Below, in pieces: positions 24,090 through 35,135 of a stretch of DNA of 64,000 nt. The notes beneath the pieces are model-generated. The model saw nothing but the letters and a program-made list of their open reading frames with translations. It made no database searches and was not told the DNA's origin. This DNA is from Capronia americana (taxonomy: Eukaryota; Ascomycota; Eurotiomycetes; Chaetothyriales; Herpotrichiellaceae). The translations under genes and the position numbers were made by a program. The stretch is taken from the NCBI GenBank assembly GCA_016110215.1, contig JADWQD010000004.1:2108001-2172000 (forward strand), written 5' to 3'. How positions within the stretch are numbered: the first letter of the stretch is position 1; each line of letters starts with the position of its first letter.

Positions 24090-25747
24090 TTATCCATCGG
24101 ACTTCATTCCCACTTCTAGATGCTGATTTGCCCCAGCGTTGTCATTCAGGCGGTATCCCGTCTCTTTCTGCCACGCTCGATCCGCTCGTCTATACCACAC
24201 CAACCATCCTACCATGACCAAGACTGTCAACGGAACTGTGATGCACCAGTATACGTAGAACTTGGTTGACACCCTGGGTGTTTCGCCACCGTCGTCATCG
24301 GAGGGCAGCCAATCGAACATGCTCATGCTGAATAACGATGAGACGTACGTCCCCGGCAGGAAGAGCGCAGTAATGAAGGTGAAGGTTATCATGGCGATAC
24401 TGTCCTGTTTGGTCGACGTGGCAATGCGGGTGTTCATCTGGGCATCTCGGAGGGAGCGTTCGTTCTGCTCTTGCGCCATTTGGCTGTACTTGATGGCGAT
24501 GGCGTTTTCTTTCTGACTCGCTGCCGAGTATAAGACGTTCAGCTGTGCTTCCACTCTTTCTTTGCTCGTCTCGACGGTGCGCCCTATCCACTTCATCCTA
24601 GTGGTCTCATATTCAAGTGCCTGTCGCATTTCGCGGTCCGTTCCACAATCCAAGTTGATGTATTCGGGGCATTCTATTGACAGCTTGCAAAGGAATTCCA
24701 AGCACTCGTAAGTCCAAAGACAAGTCCGATTAAAATAGTACAGTTCGGTGCCTGTCGAATGGAGCCCGATCGTGACCTTCTTGATATTGATGCCATTGGG
24801 CCAGTCCTCGAGTGAGGGTGGGTTCTTGACTCGGCAAGGACGGGCCACCCCAATCTCTTCCTCTAGCTGGTCAAGGAGGACGATATGTCTCTCTAGGAAA
24901 ACCTTGATACGGTGGGTGTAGACTTTCAGTAACATGGTAGGAATCAGCAGAACATGAAACTTAAGATGAAGGCAAGGGTCCAGCAGTTCTAGCAAAACAG
25001 GCCTGAGAGGTCTGACGTTGATAGTCTGGGATGAGTGGACAACTCCTTCGCCACAAAGGAAGCCATAAGTCCATCCTGTCACACAGCAATGAGAAAGCGA
25101 CAATACGCAATCAGCGACTCCAAGTTTTCGCCGTCCCTGGATGAGCACCTTGAGATACTTGACCTCGTTGGTGGCAGCGTCGTGCTCGGTGAACCGAGAA
25201 TACGCACCAGATTTGTCAAATAAGGCCTGAACTGTCGCAGGGGTGAGGCGGAAAGCGTCTTCGACTAGAGTAAATGAGGCGAGGCTCATGTGCAGCTCTC
25301 GAGGCAGTGACGTCTGATATGATAGCTTTGATCTCTCGCAGAGGAGGAGGCGAAAGCCACCCGATTTCGGTTTGAGCGAGGGAGACCCTGATAAATAAGA
25401 CTTCAACTCGTCAGCTTGAATGGACCGGCTGTGCGAGTGTAATCGTCCGGACTCACATTTGCTCGAACCCAGTCATGAATCTCTGCATCGGTGAGGTAGC
25501 CGTGTCGCAGCGTTGCTGGTTCTTCATCTGTTGTTTCGATGAAGTAGAGGCCCTGAGGTTGCTCGGGCCTCCACTTGACATCATGAAGGAGCGACTGGCG
25601 CTGTGCTGCAAACATTGTCCGTTCGTTTGCGTGCATATATTCATGGAGCTGGCTTGGAACATTCCCTTCTGGCGTCAAGTAGCTGACCTGTCGACGAGCG
25701 AGAGGCCATGAAAGTCGTCGTTGCCTGCACGGTGCTGACTTCGGCAT
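24090..25747 (-). CDS. CorA-like transporter-domain membrane protein, intact copy
   Basis: Exons 25747-25457 and 25406-24090 give 535 residues; the 50-bp intron runs GTGAGT to ACGAG. The large N-terminal cytosolic part is followed by a helical segment (ERVEAQLNVLYSAASQKE) and STKQDSIAMITFTFITALFL. That is the first membrane helix of fungal CorA-like proteins. Then come PGTYVSSLFSMSMFDW and a second helix (ITVPLTVLVMVGWLVWY). True CorA Mg2+ channels carry GMN at the end of the first helix. Here SMSMFDW stands in its place, as in many fungal relatives, so Mg2+ transport cannot be assumed. Its divergent neighbour at 26350 is a clear paralogue. The pair shares a promoter with three CCAAT boxes. 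Confidence 0.85.
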
Positions 25748-25866
25748 AGGAAGTTACACAACTCATGTACTACATTAAAAGCGGCTGGAAGCACCAGGCG
25801 CCGCCTGATAAATGAGCTTCTCGTGTCTGAGTCAAGTTCCTATGTGGGAAGTGGCTGCGCAGCCTA

Positions 25867-25966
25867 ACCAATATATTAGTACTCGTATGTACCTCGGCCA
25901 GAGCGCTAGGAAGTTCACCAATCAGAGTGATTGCACGCGCCTACCGATGTCATGACGACCAATCAG
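25867..25966. promoter_or_regulatory. Three CCAAT boxes between divergent CorA-like genes
   Basis: ACCAAT occurs at 25867-25872, and the longer ACCAATCAG at 25917-25925 and 25958-25966, all in the same orientation. The two longer copies are 41 bp apart. CCAAT is bound by the fungal Hap/CBC complex. The position in the 602-bp shared promoter suggests co-regulation (inference). Confidence 0.5.
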
Positions 25967-26349
25967 TGAGCGTCATTTTAGCGCTGTACGGAAGAACCCG
26001 CGCCTGATGGGACGGATTCATAAGACAGCTGCTCGGCGGTGTGAACAGGCACCAAGTCCGCCGTCGGCTAGGCGCCTGGTCTTTTGGCATCACTTTCGTT
26101 CCAAATGGAGCTGTCGGCAACAGCTTTACTCACCTTGGAGGCTTGGCTTCTGCAGGGTACGTTGTAGACAAGGTGCGATGTCCCTGAGTACAGTACTGGT
26201 CCGAGTAGAGCGTCGACAATTCAGCCTGGGCCTGTCTTTGTCTCCATTTCTGGACGCGTCTGCTTCTATGGGCCTCTGCCCACCAGGATTAGAGAGCAAG
26301 ATACAGGTGGGAAGATCTGTATCTTCACAGCCTTGTCTCGACTTCCGAT

Positions 26350-28223
26350 ATGACTGCTCTTCAAGCTGCTGGGGCAAAGGCGCCTCGCGTAGAAACCTAT
26401 CAGATCAACAATAGCCTGCTCCCCGCGCGACCGGACCACAACGACACACTCTTTGATGTGTTGAATATCAGCAGGTCGGCACACGAGCTGCGACTTGGCA
26501 AACCCGTACGACGGTCACTTGAGGTGAGGTGGAACCACTCTGGTTTACTGGCTGCCGGACTGGACTGATTGAACATATGGGGTAGGTGGACAACCTCATC
26601 GAGGAGTTGTGCTCGGGCCCTGAGTTGAAGAATCTGCAAGCATATCGACGACATGAGTGTCTCAAGCAGATCCACTGGGATGGGGACAAGATCCTCGCTG
26701 ATGCAAATCTGTCCCCCCTGTATAGGGAGCATTTCCAGCCTTATATGGCTAATTGCGTGGAGATGCTGGAATGCTGGAGTTACGATGGTGTGACAACTGT
26801 CAGGCGAGATCATAACTTCAGGCTGATACGCCTGGAGGAGAAAAATCAGCAGGGTAAACCGGATGAGTTCGAAACCAGCCTAAGGTCATGCCTCAAGAGG
26901 CAAGGACAGTATAAGGCTCTGAAGCCAAAGGAGGCTGGGGGCCTGAGAGGGGGCATTCGCCTAGTAATGTGTGACCGACTCAATGCCGCGGCGAGAATGA
27001 CCATCAATCGTGATGCATTCGAAGCGATCGAAGCAGAGTTTCACCTGCATGAAGAAACGCTCCCGGCATTCCTCCGGGAAGCCGGAAGTTTCGTGATGCA
27101 GAAAGTGAAGGGCACGAACGGGGAGACTACAGAAGTCCAGATTGTCCTAAAGGTCGCGCAGCACATGGAGATTGCGAACTGTCTCCTGTCCCTCAGGTAC
27201 GACGTTGCACGCAACTGGACGGACGCCTTCATTTGCGGTGACGGCATCATCTTCGAGAGAATGTGCGACAGGGGCCGCTGGGGCCTTGGGAGACAGCAAG
27301 AGCAGCTGCTCGCACCACTGATATCGACTCCGGACTTGTGGACAAAGCCTTTGTTTCTGCCAGTGGTGGTCTTGGAAGTTTGCGAAAGACGAATGCTGAG
27401 AGCTTTCGCATCCATCAGGAAGCGTGAGATCGAAGTGGAGGATGCCCTGGGGGTGACCTGGGTTGGATGGCCACGCGATAACCGCACACCCTCAACTTGG
27501 CCGCTGGATATCGACGTGAAGTGGACGACGAGGGAGCTGCACAGCGTGCTACCTTGAGTGCAATTCATGCTGGAGAAATCGGCATGGCACGCTTCATTCG
27601 CTCGCTGGCTGCTGGAAACCGAGGATGAGTTAGCGGCCGATCCAAGCCTTGACGGAGAACCAGCGTCTGTGGAATTAAGAGGCACCATGGAAAGCATCGC
27701 ATCAGGTATTAAGGCAATGCATGGGTATCTGGAGATCCGGGTAGACAGACTCCAATCGCACATTGATCTGCTTTTCAATGTGGTGGCTCAGCGGGATGCA
27801 TTGACCAATCTGGAGGTCGCGAGTTCCACAAAGCAAGACAGCATCTCGATGTCGACGTTCACATTCATCGCAGCCATATTCTTGCCTCCCACCTTTGTTG
27901 CAACGCTGTTCAGTATGAGCATGTTTGACTGGTCGAATGGAGATGGAAGCAGCGGCCGCGTGTCGGACAAGTTCTGGATTTTCTGGGCCGTTGCTGTGCC
28001 ATTGACTGCCACCACGATCCTCTGCTGGTACCTCTGGTATAGGCACGCATATCAAGAATGGCAAGGTAGATTTGGTCGCCATCGCCTGGATAGGAGAGCA
28101 GGACAGGATGCGATTGGTAGTGACGAAGGCGTCACATCGAAGGAAAGTAACAAGCAGCATCTCCTCTTCAAAGGGAGAAGGGATGATTCGATCCGCAGGC
28201 GCAACCCAGCCGCATCAGTGTAA
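26350..28223 (+). pseudogene. CorA-like transporter-domain protein interrupted by in-frame TGA
   Basis: Exon 1 is 26350-26523 (58 codons). After a 62-bp intron the frame resumes at 26586 (VDNLIEELCSGP) and runs to 28223, except for one TGA at 27555-27557. Sequence on both sides is family-like and in the same frame: RELHSVLP before the stop, VQFMLEKSAWHASFARW after it. The intact paralogue aligns through this point with its own LHS motif. The C-terminal part keeps STKQDSISMSTFTFIAAIF, SMSMFDW and a second helix. In-frame introns of 60 or 78 nt could be drawn to skip the stop, but they would delete a conserved segment and lack a convincing branch site. So a nonsense allele is the best reading; a sequencing error or stop read-through remain possible. 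Confidence 0.65.
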
Positions 28224-28759
28224 CCCACGAGAAAGAGACCTTGCTTGACGACCGCCACACTCGTGGCTTCCAGCATCCTGCCCCTTTCCCTTCAACATGT
28301 CTGGTGCTCTATAGTGGTTCTTGGTCATAGACCCGCAGGTTGAGACCACCGTCATCCTCCCGCGGCTACTTAGAACGAGTGTCATTCTCCTTCAAGAGGT
28401 CCCCGCCGAGAATCTGCTTTGCCTCCGTAGTCCGCTTGCATCGAAGGGATAGAGCGTTGGGGTCTCGAACGAGCTTAAAACGCGACCGTGACGAAGTTGT
28501 CTGTGGACTGTAAATTCTCTCAGTGAAGGAAAGGATGAGATCTTGTCGCCGGCACTAATTGATGGGGAAAGTGCGATGGAGAAAATTGACCAGACTTGTG
28601 AATTCCTTGATTGCCTGTGTTCATTGTCGGGCGATCGAAGGCAAGAGGCCGAGAGAGGGGTGATAAGATGGCTCCTTCGAGTGACAATGTCTGTTGAGGG
28701 TTCTCTGAAGTCAATCCAAAAGGACTGGTGTTCTCCTCTGCCTCACTTTCATCTTAGAC
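28224..28759. other. Convergent 3' region
   Basis: 536 bp between the 3' ends of the CorA-like gene and Sgd1; no feature recognised. Confidence 0.4.
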
Positions 28760-31330
28760 CTAAATTACTTCATCGACCATTTGCAGCCTCCGAAAGGTCT
28801 CCAAGGCCACTCGACACCCTTGCCTGACCGCCTTCTGATCCTTTTTCCCGACCAAGTCTGACGTCTTCACATTCTTCTTGATGAAGAACTGCAGCCTCTT
28901 GACGAGCTGTGGCGTGTCGGCCGCCGTCCGCTCCAGCACCTTGGCCAACGCGGTCGGTTGCGCCTCGATAAGGAGGATGGCCATCATCAACTCGACAAAC
29001 ATAATCGTTCGCTCCTTTGCTGACACCAGATCCAGCACCTTCAAAACACCCAGTGGAATTGCCCCGTCAAGTACAAGGTGGGCGTAGAGCTTCGCCAGAT
29101 TTGCAATCTCAGTCATTTCGACGTCCTCGGCCTTGTCATCGTCCTCCTCGTCATCAAGATCGGGATTCTCTCCCAACCTCCTGAAGAATCCCCACAGAGC
29201 GAACTGAAAGGCTTTGCGCATCCTCTTGTCGAGACACAGTTTCTTGGCCACGAGTGTGTAGTAATGATTATACGGCTTCTCCCCAGCAGCGCAGCGGAGA
29301 AGGACCTTTGGGATCTCTTGCTCTTGGTTGCGCTTCAGGCGGAGTTTCAAGATGCGCATGTGGCCATCTTGATAGTCGACGGCCGAGAGCAGGGCAATGA
29401 AGATAGAGCGCCGGACATCTGTGTTCATGCCATACTGGCGGGAGAGGGCTAGCAGGTCGACTGAATCGTCATCGAGGGCTTGATTCGATGCTGTGATGGA
29501 AGCGTCGGTGTTTGCTTCGGGTGCTGCCGTGGGTTCATTTCCTTTCCAGCTCGCTCCTATTAGCCACCATTTTCCTTTCTTGTCGCTGTTCTTGATGTCG
29601 TCTCTGGTGACTCGGAGAGGCTCTGATGCTCTCACATTGCGCTTGTCATTAAGCGAGCCGAGAACCTTCCGCATCAGTGTGATGTGCTCGCTGGAAAGCC
29701 CTGCATTGTTGGTTGCAGCTTTCATTTTGTTGTTCTTGAGGTCTGTGATTGTCTCGATCATAAATTTGGTGCGAACGCTCATCTGCTCTCCTGCGGAATT
29801 TATCCGCGCAGTTTCCTTTTGTACTAATTGAATGATTGCTTTGAGGGCCGATGGATCATCTTGCCGCAACTGGGGTCCGCAGTCCCGGATCAATCGCAGT
29901 AGGAGCTCTGTGTTGTTCTCGCTTAGCCGCCCAAGAAGAAGTCGGATGTGGTCGAAGACAATGGCGCTGCTGATCATGTGAAATGTGAATAGGTTGGACA
30001 AAAGACTGATCAGGTTCAGTGCCTCTTTCCCGGCAGTATCATCGTTGTGGTACTGGTCGAATCGCTCCACCAGCTGAGACAAGAGTTCGGCACCGAAGTC
30101 GACCCCAACAACCTTGTAGATCGCAGTCGCAAATGCAGCATGAAGGATGACAAAGGTATTCTGGAGGACTGATCGATCGCACAAGAGCGTCAACAGAAGC
30201 TCGATCAGCACGGTTGTGACATCTTGCCGAGGGTTTGATTGGTAGACTTTCTCGATCTCCCCCAATATGGACACCAAATTCGCTTCGGACAGCTTGTTGA
30301 GGTGGCCTTGCAGTTGTCGTTTCAACCTCTCGAGAAATGCCCCTTCTGAACTCGGTGCTTTCCTCAAGGACGGCGGGACATACTTCGCAGTGGATGCGCT
30401 GGCCGCGACTGGTGGTATGTAGGGATTTTCGCGGATCCTTTTTGGCTGGGAAGAGGATTCTCCTTCCGACTCGAATCCTTCAAACGAGACTGCTCCGTCT
30501 TGTTCCATTTCCTCATCGGAGATTTCGTCCTCGACATCGTCGTCCAGCTCAGCATCCATGTCGTCTTCGCTGTGGTCGTCCTCGAGACTATCCATCTCGT
30601 CATCTTCATCTATATCAAAGCCTTCTTCATCTTCACTCTCACTCTCGCTGGCATCGGCGCTCTCGTCAACGTCATGCCCTTCGTTAATGATAGCGCGCCG
30701 TCTCTTTCGTTCTAACCAATCTTTCCCTTCGGCTTTTCTCTTCACACCCCTCTCCTCTTCCTCCAATCCTTCAAGAAGATCATCCAGGCCATCCTCAGTA
30801 TAAGATTTGGGAACTTTATTCTTTTTCAATCCGAGTTTTTTCTCAAGGGCTGATATCTCTGCGTCCTCTTGTGCCGCTCGATCTTTGAATACACGGGAAT
30901 TGGCGTCGAGGACAAGACCGGGCGAAGATGATCGAGGGCTAGGGATAGACGGTAAGTCTGAGGGTGTCGGGGAGGGTGATGGCCTTTTGAGGGGCCTTTT
31001 CAGGATAGATTTGGGTGTGTCCGTCGTGGGTCGGGTAGCCTTTGCAGGCCTGCTTTCCGGGGGTGGCTCTTCGTCATCGTCATCGTCGTCCTCGTCGCCA
31101 AGATCATGCTCCGAGCACTCCTCTTCTGCGGCCGACGGCCTCGACCCACGCATACGATTATGCTGCCTCTTCTCCACGCGGGTTGCCCTGCGCTGATCTT
31201 TCCTGCCTCTCACCAGCCCATATTGCCTACCACGGCCACCCTCGCGCGACTGTCCTTCGATTCCTAGTTCTTTCTGTAGCGCAAACGGCAGTTTGATACC
31301 TTTCCGAGGACCGACGTTCCGATGCACCAT
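28760..31330 (-). CDS. sgd1: Sgd1/NOM1-like nucleolar protein (MIF4G + MA3)
   Basis: Single exon of 856 residues from the ATG of MVHRNVGPRKGIKLP; upstream in-frame codons start with TTG only. The N-terminus is basic (GRKDQRRATRVEKRQ), then acidic blocks (DEDDDDDDEEPPPE and several Glu/Asp runs) typical of nucleolar proteins. A MIF4G domain begins at FLERLKRQLQGHLNKLSEAN. It is followed by an MA3 domain from RRSIFIALLSAVDYQDG onward. This order is that of yeast Sgd1 and human NOM1, which act in 18S rRNA maturation with the helicase Fal1/eIF4A-III. Sgd1 also suppresses osmotic glycerol defects in yeast. It is divergent from srp14 with 218 bp between starts. Confidence 0.92.
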   Translation of the reverse strand: MVHRNVGPRKGIKLPFALQKELGIEGQSREGGRGRQYGLVRGRKDQRRATRVEKRQHNRMRGSRPSAAEEECSEHDLGDEDDDDDDEEPPPESRPAKATRPTTDTPKSILKRPLKRPSPSPTPSDLPSIPSPRSSSPGLVLDANSRVFKDRAAQEDAEISALEKKLGLKKNKVPKSYTEDGLDDLLEGLEEEERGVKRKAEGKDWLERKRRRAIINEGHDVDESADASESESEDEEGFDIDEDDEMDSLEDDHSEDDMDAELDDDVEDEISDEEMEQDGAVSFEGFESEGESSSQPKRIRENPYIPPVAASASTAKYVPPSLRKAPSSEGAFLERLKRQLQGHLNKLSEANLVSILGEIEKVYQSNPRQDVTTVLIELLLTLLCDRSVLQNTFVILHAAFATAIYKVVGVDFGAELLSQLVERFDQYHNDDTAGKEALNLISLLSNLFTFHMISSAIVFDHIRLLLGRLSENNTELLLRLIRDCGPQLRQDDPSALKAIIQLVQKETARINSAGEQMSVRTKFMIETITDLKNNKMKAATNNAGLSSEHITLMRKVLGSLNDKRNVRASEPLRVTRDDIKNSDKKGKWWLIGASWKGNEPTAAPEANTDASITASNQALDDDSVDLLALSRQYGMNTDVRRSIFIALLSAVDYQDGHMRILKLRLKRNQEQEIPKVLLRCAAGEKPYNHYYTLVAKKLCLDKRMRKAFQFALWGFFRRLGENPDLDDEEDDDKAEDVEMTEIANLAKLYAHLVLDGAIPLGVLKVLDLVSAKERTIMFVELMMAILLIEAQPTALAKVLERTAADTPQLVKRLQFFIKKNVKTSDLVGKKDQKAVRQGCRVALETFRRLQMVDEVI

Positions 31331-31548
31331 CTTACTCAGCAGGTCTCTTTCCTGTGCAGATCCCAAGCAAGCTGGAATCTAAGGCTAGAGTGGTTGTGTG
31401 TGAACAAGTGCGCGCGCAGTCGCAAGAAATTATCTCGAATGCGGAGAATTCAGCCGAAGATATGCCGCGAAATACTTTGTCCCCCACATACAGTAGATCC
31501 AGAGTACCGACATGCATTTCAATACACATCGTAATCCACAACGTGAAT

Positions 31549-32085
31549 ATGTCTCAAGAACGGCTAACAAACGACGAGGTGAGCTTTCCTACTGTCTTAA
31601 GCTTGAACAAACTCGCTCGTTTCACAAAGCAAAACACTAACGACGTCTATGTCTGTGATATGCAGTTCCTCACCCGCCTTAGCACGCTCCTCACCTCAAC
31701 GCACGCACAAGCCCACGGCTCAATCTTCCTCACCCAGAAGCCTCTTCCCGCCGAGCCCGAGCCCTCATCGTCATCATCCTCCGGTGCGGATTCAGGACAG
31801 GTTCTCATCCGCGCGACCAACGGCGCCGGGAGACCCAAAAAGTATACATCCACCTCCACTTCTGCGTCCAAGGTCTCGAAATCGAAATCCGGTACGACAG
31901 ACGCGGGCGCCAAGCCGAAGATCAGTTTCGCGACCCTGGTGGCTTCGTCGGACCTAGAAGCATTCTACACGCGGTATGCGGACGTGTGCAAGAAGGGGAT
32001 GGAGGGGCTGAGGAAGCGGGATAAGAAAAAGGCGAAGGAGCGGGCGAAGGCCAAGAAGAAGGGGAAGACTGGCGCGGGGACGTGA
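31549..32085 (+). CDS. srp14: Signal recognition particle subunit SRP14
   Basis: Exon 1 is only 10 codons (MSQERLTNDE, 31549-31578). An 87-bp intron follows, then exon 31666-32085; the product has 149 residues. The body reads FLTRLSTLLTSTHAQAHGSIFLTQK and later KISFATLVASSDLEAFYTRY, the two halves of the SRP9/14 fold. The C-terminus is a Lys/Ala run (RDKKKAKERAKAKKKGK) that binds the Alu part of SRP RNA. The protein works in elongation arrest during targeting of secretory proteins to the ER. The longer open frame upstream of 31549 has no family match and is taken as 5' UTR. Confidence 0.92.
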   Translation: MSQERLTNDEVSFPTVLSLNKLARFTKQNTNDVYVCDMQFLTRLSTLLTSTHAQAHGSIFLTQKPLPAEPEPSSSSSSGADSGQVLIRATNGAGRPKKYTSTSTSASKVSKSKSGTTDAGAKPKISFATLVASSDLEAFYTRYADVCKKGMEGLRKRDKKKAKERAKAKKKGKTGAGT

Positions 32086-32486
32086 AGGACGAGCTGAGGG
32101 GCGCGGATTGTTGATCGGTGGCTGCGGGAATCGTACAACATAACGTCCAATTTTCCATTGCCGGCAGAGGCATGCAGACATGCAGGCAGGATAGACGCCA
32201 ATGCTGTTTCATCCGTCTTGCGCCGAGTTTCGTGCGCTGCAAGCGGCGGTGGGAATGCCATGACAGAAGGACAGGACCGAGTCATGCAAACGACGGGATA
32301 CGGACACATAAAACGCATGAATATCTGGTGGTATCATCAAGGCTTGTATGTCGCAGAAGAGGTCCTCCCGTCATACTGTGCAAGCCTCCACCAAGAGCCA
32401 AGTTGTACAAGCAAAGAACGCCACGCTTAGATTTAACTGAACTCAAATGAATATGGCGACCATGTTCACCATCGCAATCCGGAGCA
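32086..32486. other. Convergent 3' region, srp14 / inp1
   Basis: 401 bp; no feature recognised. Confidence 0.4.
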
Positions 32487-34751
32487 CTAATCCAGATCGA
32501 AGATGGAATCCGTGTCCTCGTCCTTCTTCACCTTGTTACCCTGTGCCTTGGCGGGAGTCGATCCTACACTCTTCGTCCTGCCCCTGATTGGCACGCCAAA
32601 GTCATCCTCTTCCTCGCTGTCGTCCCTCGGCTGGGCAGGTTGGTCCGGAAAGCTGGTCCTCCGGCGGTGGACGCCTTCCTCGCGTTCGCCGGGCCTGCGG
32701 AAGAGGTCGCCGCTGAACAGATCATTCAGGGTCGCACCACCGGCTATCCGCGCCAGAATGTGTACAAGTAACACGACCGCTTCGATCGGCTTGACGAGAG
32801 CCACGTTCGCGGCCTTTTGCAAGAATTGTGCGGTGAATGGGGAGCCGTAGTTTGGGCTCGTGGGCGAGCTGGACGGGGAGTAGAGTATCGTGGGTGGTGG
32901 CAAGGGGGAAAGGGATCGCTTCGCTTGTAGGCGACGGCGTAGGGTCTCTTTCATGGGCGAGGCCGGTGGCGTGTGCACTTCAGGCCATGATGAGTCTGAC
33001 ACGGATGAATGCGCAAGTCCTGGTGTTGAGTCGCTTGTTGAGGGTCGCTGTTTCTGAGGACTCTGCTCTGACGCGATGGTAGAAGCCGTTACGGTCATCT
33101 CTGACAGGCCTCTCTGGTGCTGATTGCGGTTCAGAAAGAAGGGAGTAAAGCCTTCTGCATGCTCCCCCTTCTCAAAGTCGATGGCTTGGACTCGTTCGTC
33201 AGGCATATCCTGAGCGAGGGAGTCGGTGGTGTAGAAGGAATCCACGCTCGAGACTCTGCTGAGAGCGTCGTCGTCGTCGTACTCAGCCGTAATAAGGTCA
33301 TCAGGTCCGAACTCCGTTTCTGCAGACTGTGACTCGCTCAGGGTTAAGGTGGTGCCAGTGTCACCAACCATTGGCGCATTGGTGTCGATCAGTCGGGCTT
33401 CTGAGTCGCCTTTCGCGGGTGTTGATGGCGCGTCTACTTCAACGTGCTGCTCGACTGCTCTTGCGACGGAAGTTTGCTCTGAACTGTCCACGGTGCTTTC
33501 TACTTCCTGTTCGCGTCGATCCACAGCTAGAAGAGATTTTTCGCTATCGACCTCGTTCTCAAGATCTCCTGGTGCCTCTCGCGGACCGTCTTCCTTGGAT
33601 GTTGTAGTACCTAACACCTCTATCTGAGGCAGTATTGACAGTCGGGCCTCTTCAGTATCCAGGTTATCTGGGGCGTCAATGGCTGGAGGTGCGACAGACT
33701 GAGGTATCACGTCCTCTTCCTCTTCCGCTTTATCTTCGCCTGTGGTAGATGTTTCGTCTAGAGGTTGCGACTCAGAAATGTCTGCTCGGTCTTCCGACTC
33801 CGACTCATTAACTGAAGCATCATCAGCCTGCTGCCGGTGGTTTGCCTCCTCTCCTTGCAGGCCGTCCTCGCTGGATTCGCCTTCGCGGTCCCTTTCGTAT
33901 GCGTCTTCACTCGAGATCACACTAGAAGGAGTGGAACACCGATAGTTGTTTGCATCCGGCCGTGATCGTGACGAGCCTCGACTCGCACTATATCCATAGT
34001 CCGACCCTCGCCGACCATATGTCTGAAGAGGGCTGGGCTCATTCTGCGCTTGGAAACTCCAAGCCCGTGAATTCTTCGTCCTCCTCAGCGGCAAAGGGTC
34101 GGTATTAGGGGTTGTGGGTTGAGGTGGCTGCCGCCTCTTCCAGGTACCTTTCCTCCGAGGTGTAATGGCATCGTCTGGTAGGTCCACGTGGAATGCACGC
34201 TTGAACGGGCATGGCGTGCGCTCGAATCGCAGCACCTTTCCCAAAGCCGCTTTGAACTCCTCGACCTTCTGCTTCTCCTCATCTGTTTCCGTTGGTAACT
34301 CGATTCGGTAATAGAGGAACTTCCCTCTCCGCAGCACGAATTTGGATTCTCCGTCGACACACCAGCACTGCGAATTGCGCATTATTGTATGGATGACTTT
34401 CTGGTCCGCCGACTTGAGGAAATGGCTTGACCCTCGCACTTTTTCGATCCTTATGAGTCCACTGCTAGCTAGGGTCTCGGTGCGCGACCGCCATGGCAGA
34501 GTTTCCACAGCATCGATAGGGTAATCGGCATCGGGCAGAGTCTCTTTGGTCTGGGTCTGAATCGAGTCTGTGGGCGGCGAAAAGGCTATTATGCGCGCAT
34601 TGGGATGGGAGTAGAGGATATCCGCGTCCGCATCAGACCTGTCCAGGCCTGCTCTCTCATGAAGGGAGAGCTGTCGCGAAGGGACCGTAAACGACCTTCG
34701 ATAGCCTTGCAGCGGGGGTCGCTCGCCGTAGGATGATGGTGGTGTGGCCAT
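32487..34751 (-). CDS. inp1: Inheritance of peroxisomes protein 1 (Inp1)
   Basis: Single exon, 754 residues from the ATG of MATPPSSYGERPP; earlier in-frame codons contain no better ATG. The N-terminal 220 residues carry the Inp1 domain: ILYSHPNARIIAFSPP, SGLIRIEKVRGSSHFLKS, CWCVDGESKFVLRRGKFLYYRIE. The middle is long, acidic and low in complexity. The C-terminal part has a short conserved stretch (ANVALVKPIEAVVLLVHILARIAGG) near the end. In yeast, Inp1 tethers peroxisomes to the cell cortex through Pex3. The same role is expected. The disordered middle is typical of filamentous fungal members. Confidence 0.88.
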   Translation of the reverse strand: MATPPSSYGERPPLQGYRRSFTVPSRQLSLHERAGLDRSDADADILYSHPNARIIAFSPPTDSIQTQTKETLPDADYPIDAVETLPWRSRTETLASSGLIRIEKVRGSSHFLKSADQKVIHTIMRNSQCWCVDGESKFVLRRGKFLYYRIELPTETDEEKQKVEEFKAALGKVLRFERTPCPFKRAFHVDLPDDAITPRRKGTWKRRQPPQPTTPNTDPLPLRRTKNSRAWSFQAQNEPSPLQTYGRRGSDYGYSASRGSSRSRPDANNYRCSTPSSVISSEDAYERDREGESSEDGLQGEEANHRQQADDASVNESESEDRADISESQPLDETSTTGEDKAEEEEDVIPQSVAPPAIDAPDNLDTEEARLSILPQIEVLGTTTSKEDGPREAPGDLENEVDSEKSLLAVDRREQEVESTVDSSEQTSVARAVEQHVEVDAPSTPAKGDSEARLIDTNAPMVGDTGTTLTLSESQSAETEFGPDDLITAEYDDDDALSRVSSVDSFYTTDSLAQDMPDERVQAIDFEKGEHAEGFTPFFLNRNQHQRGLSEMTVTASTIASEQSPQKQRPSTSDSTPGLAHSSVSDSSWPEVHTPPASPMKETLRRRLQAKRSLSPLPPPTILYSPSSSPTSPNYGSPFTAQFLQKAANVALVKPIEAVVLLVHILARIAGGATLNDLFSGDLFRRPGEREEGVHRRRTSFPDQPAQPRDDSEEEDDFGVPIRGRTKSVGSTPAKAQGNKVKKDEDTDSIFDLD

Positions 34752-35135
34752 GCTGCATTTTTGTAGAGAGCATTGGCCTGGCGAAACGGATATTGAATGG
34801 CGGACCAGTGCTATGTGCTGTTGCTCAGTAAATTCGGGATATGGCCTATATCGAGGGTTTAATCGAGTCAATATTGCTATTCAACAAGCTAGCTACATAA
34901 CCTTACAGGCTGCGGGCGGTTGCGTTGAAGAGGGAACCAGCGACCAAGCGAACCACCCCTGCAGCCTTGGCGTGTTGACACCTGCACCTTCCCCAATAAG
35001 CGATGTGTAAAGTCGAAGTGAGCTGTGAGTGATGGCTGCACCGAGTCTCAACTTGCTCGAAACAATGACAGACGTCAACCAGACAATTCCTTCATGATAC
35101 CGTCACAGTAACAGCCATGGTTTGTTGCCGCAGCG
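34752..35135. other. Divergent promoter, inp1 / HET gene
   Basis: 384 bp; no recognised element. Confidence 0.4.

Noticed and set aside
27530..27589. 60-nt in-frame intron that would remove the TGA in the CorA-like gene
   Set aside because: It would delete a segment conserved in the paralogue and has no good branch site; kept only as an alternative.
31354..31548. N-terminal extension of SRP14
   Set aside because: The 65 extra codons have no SRP14 match; the second ATG gives the family N-terminus.
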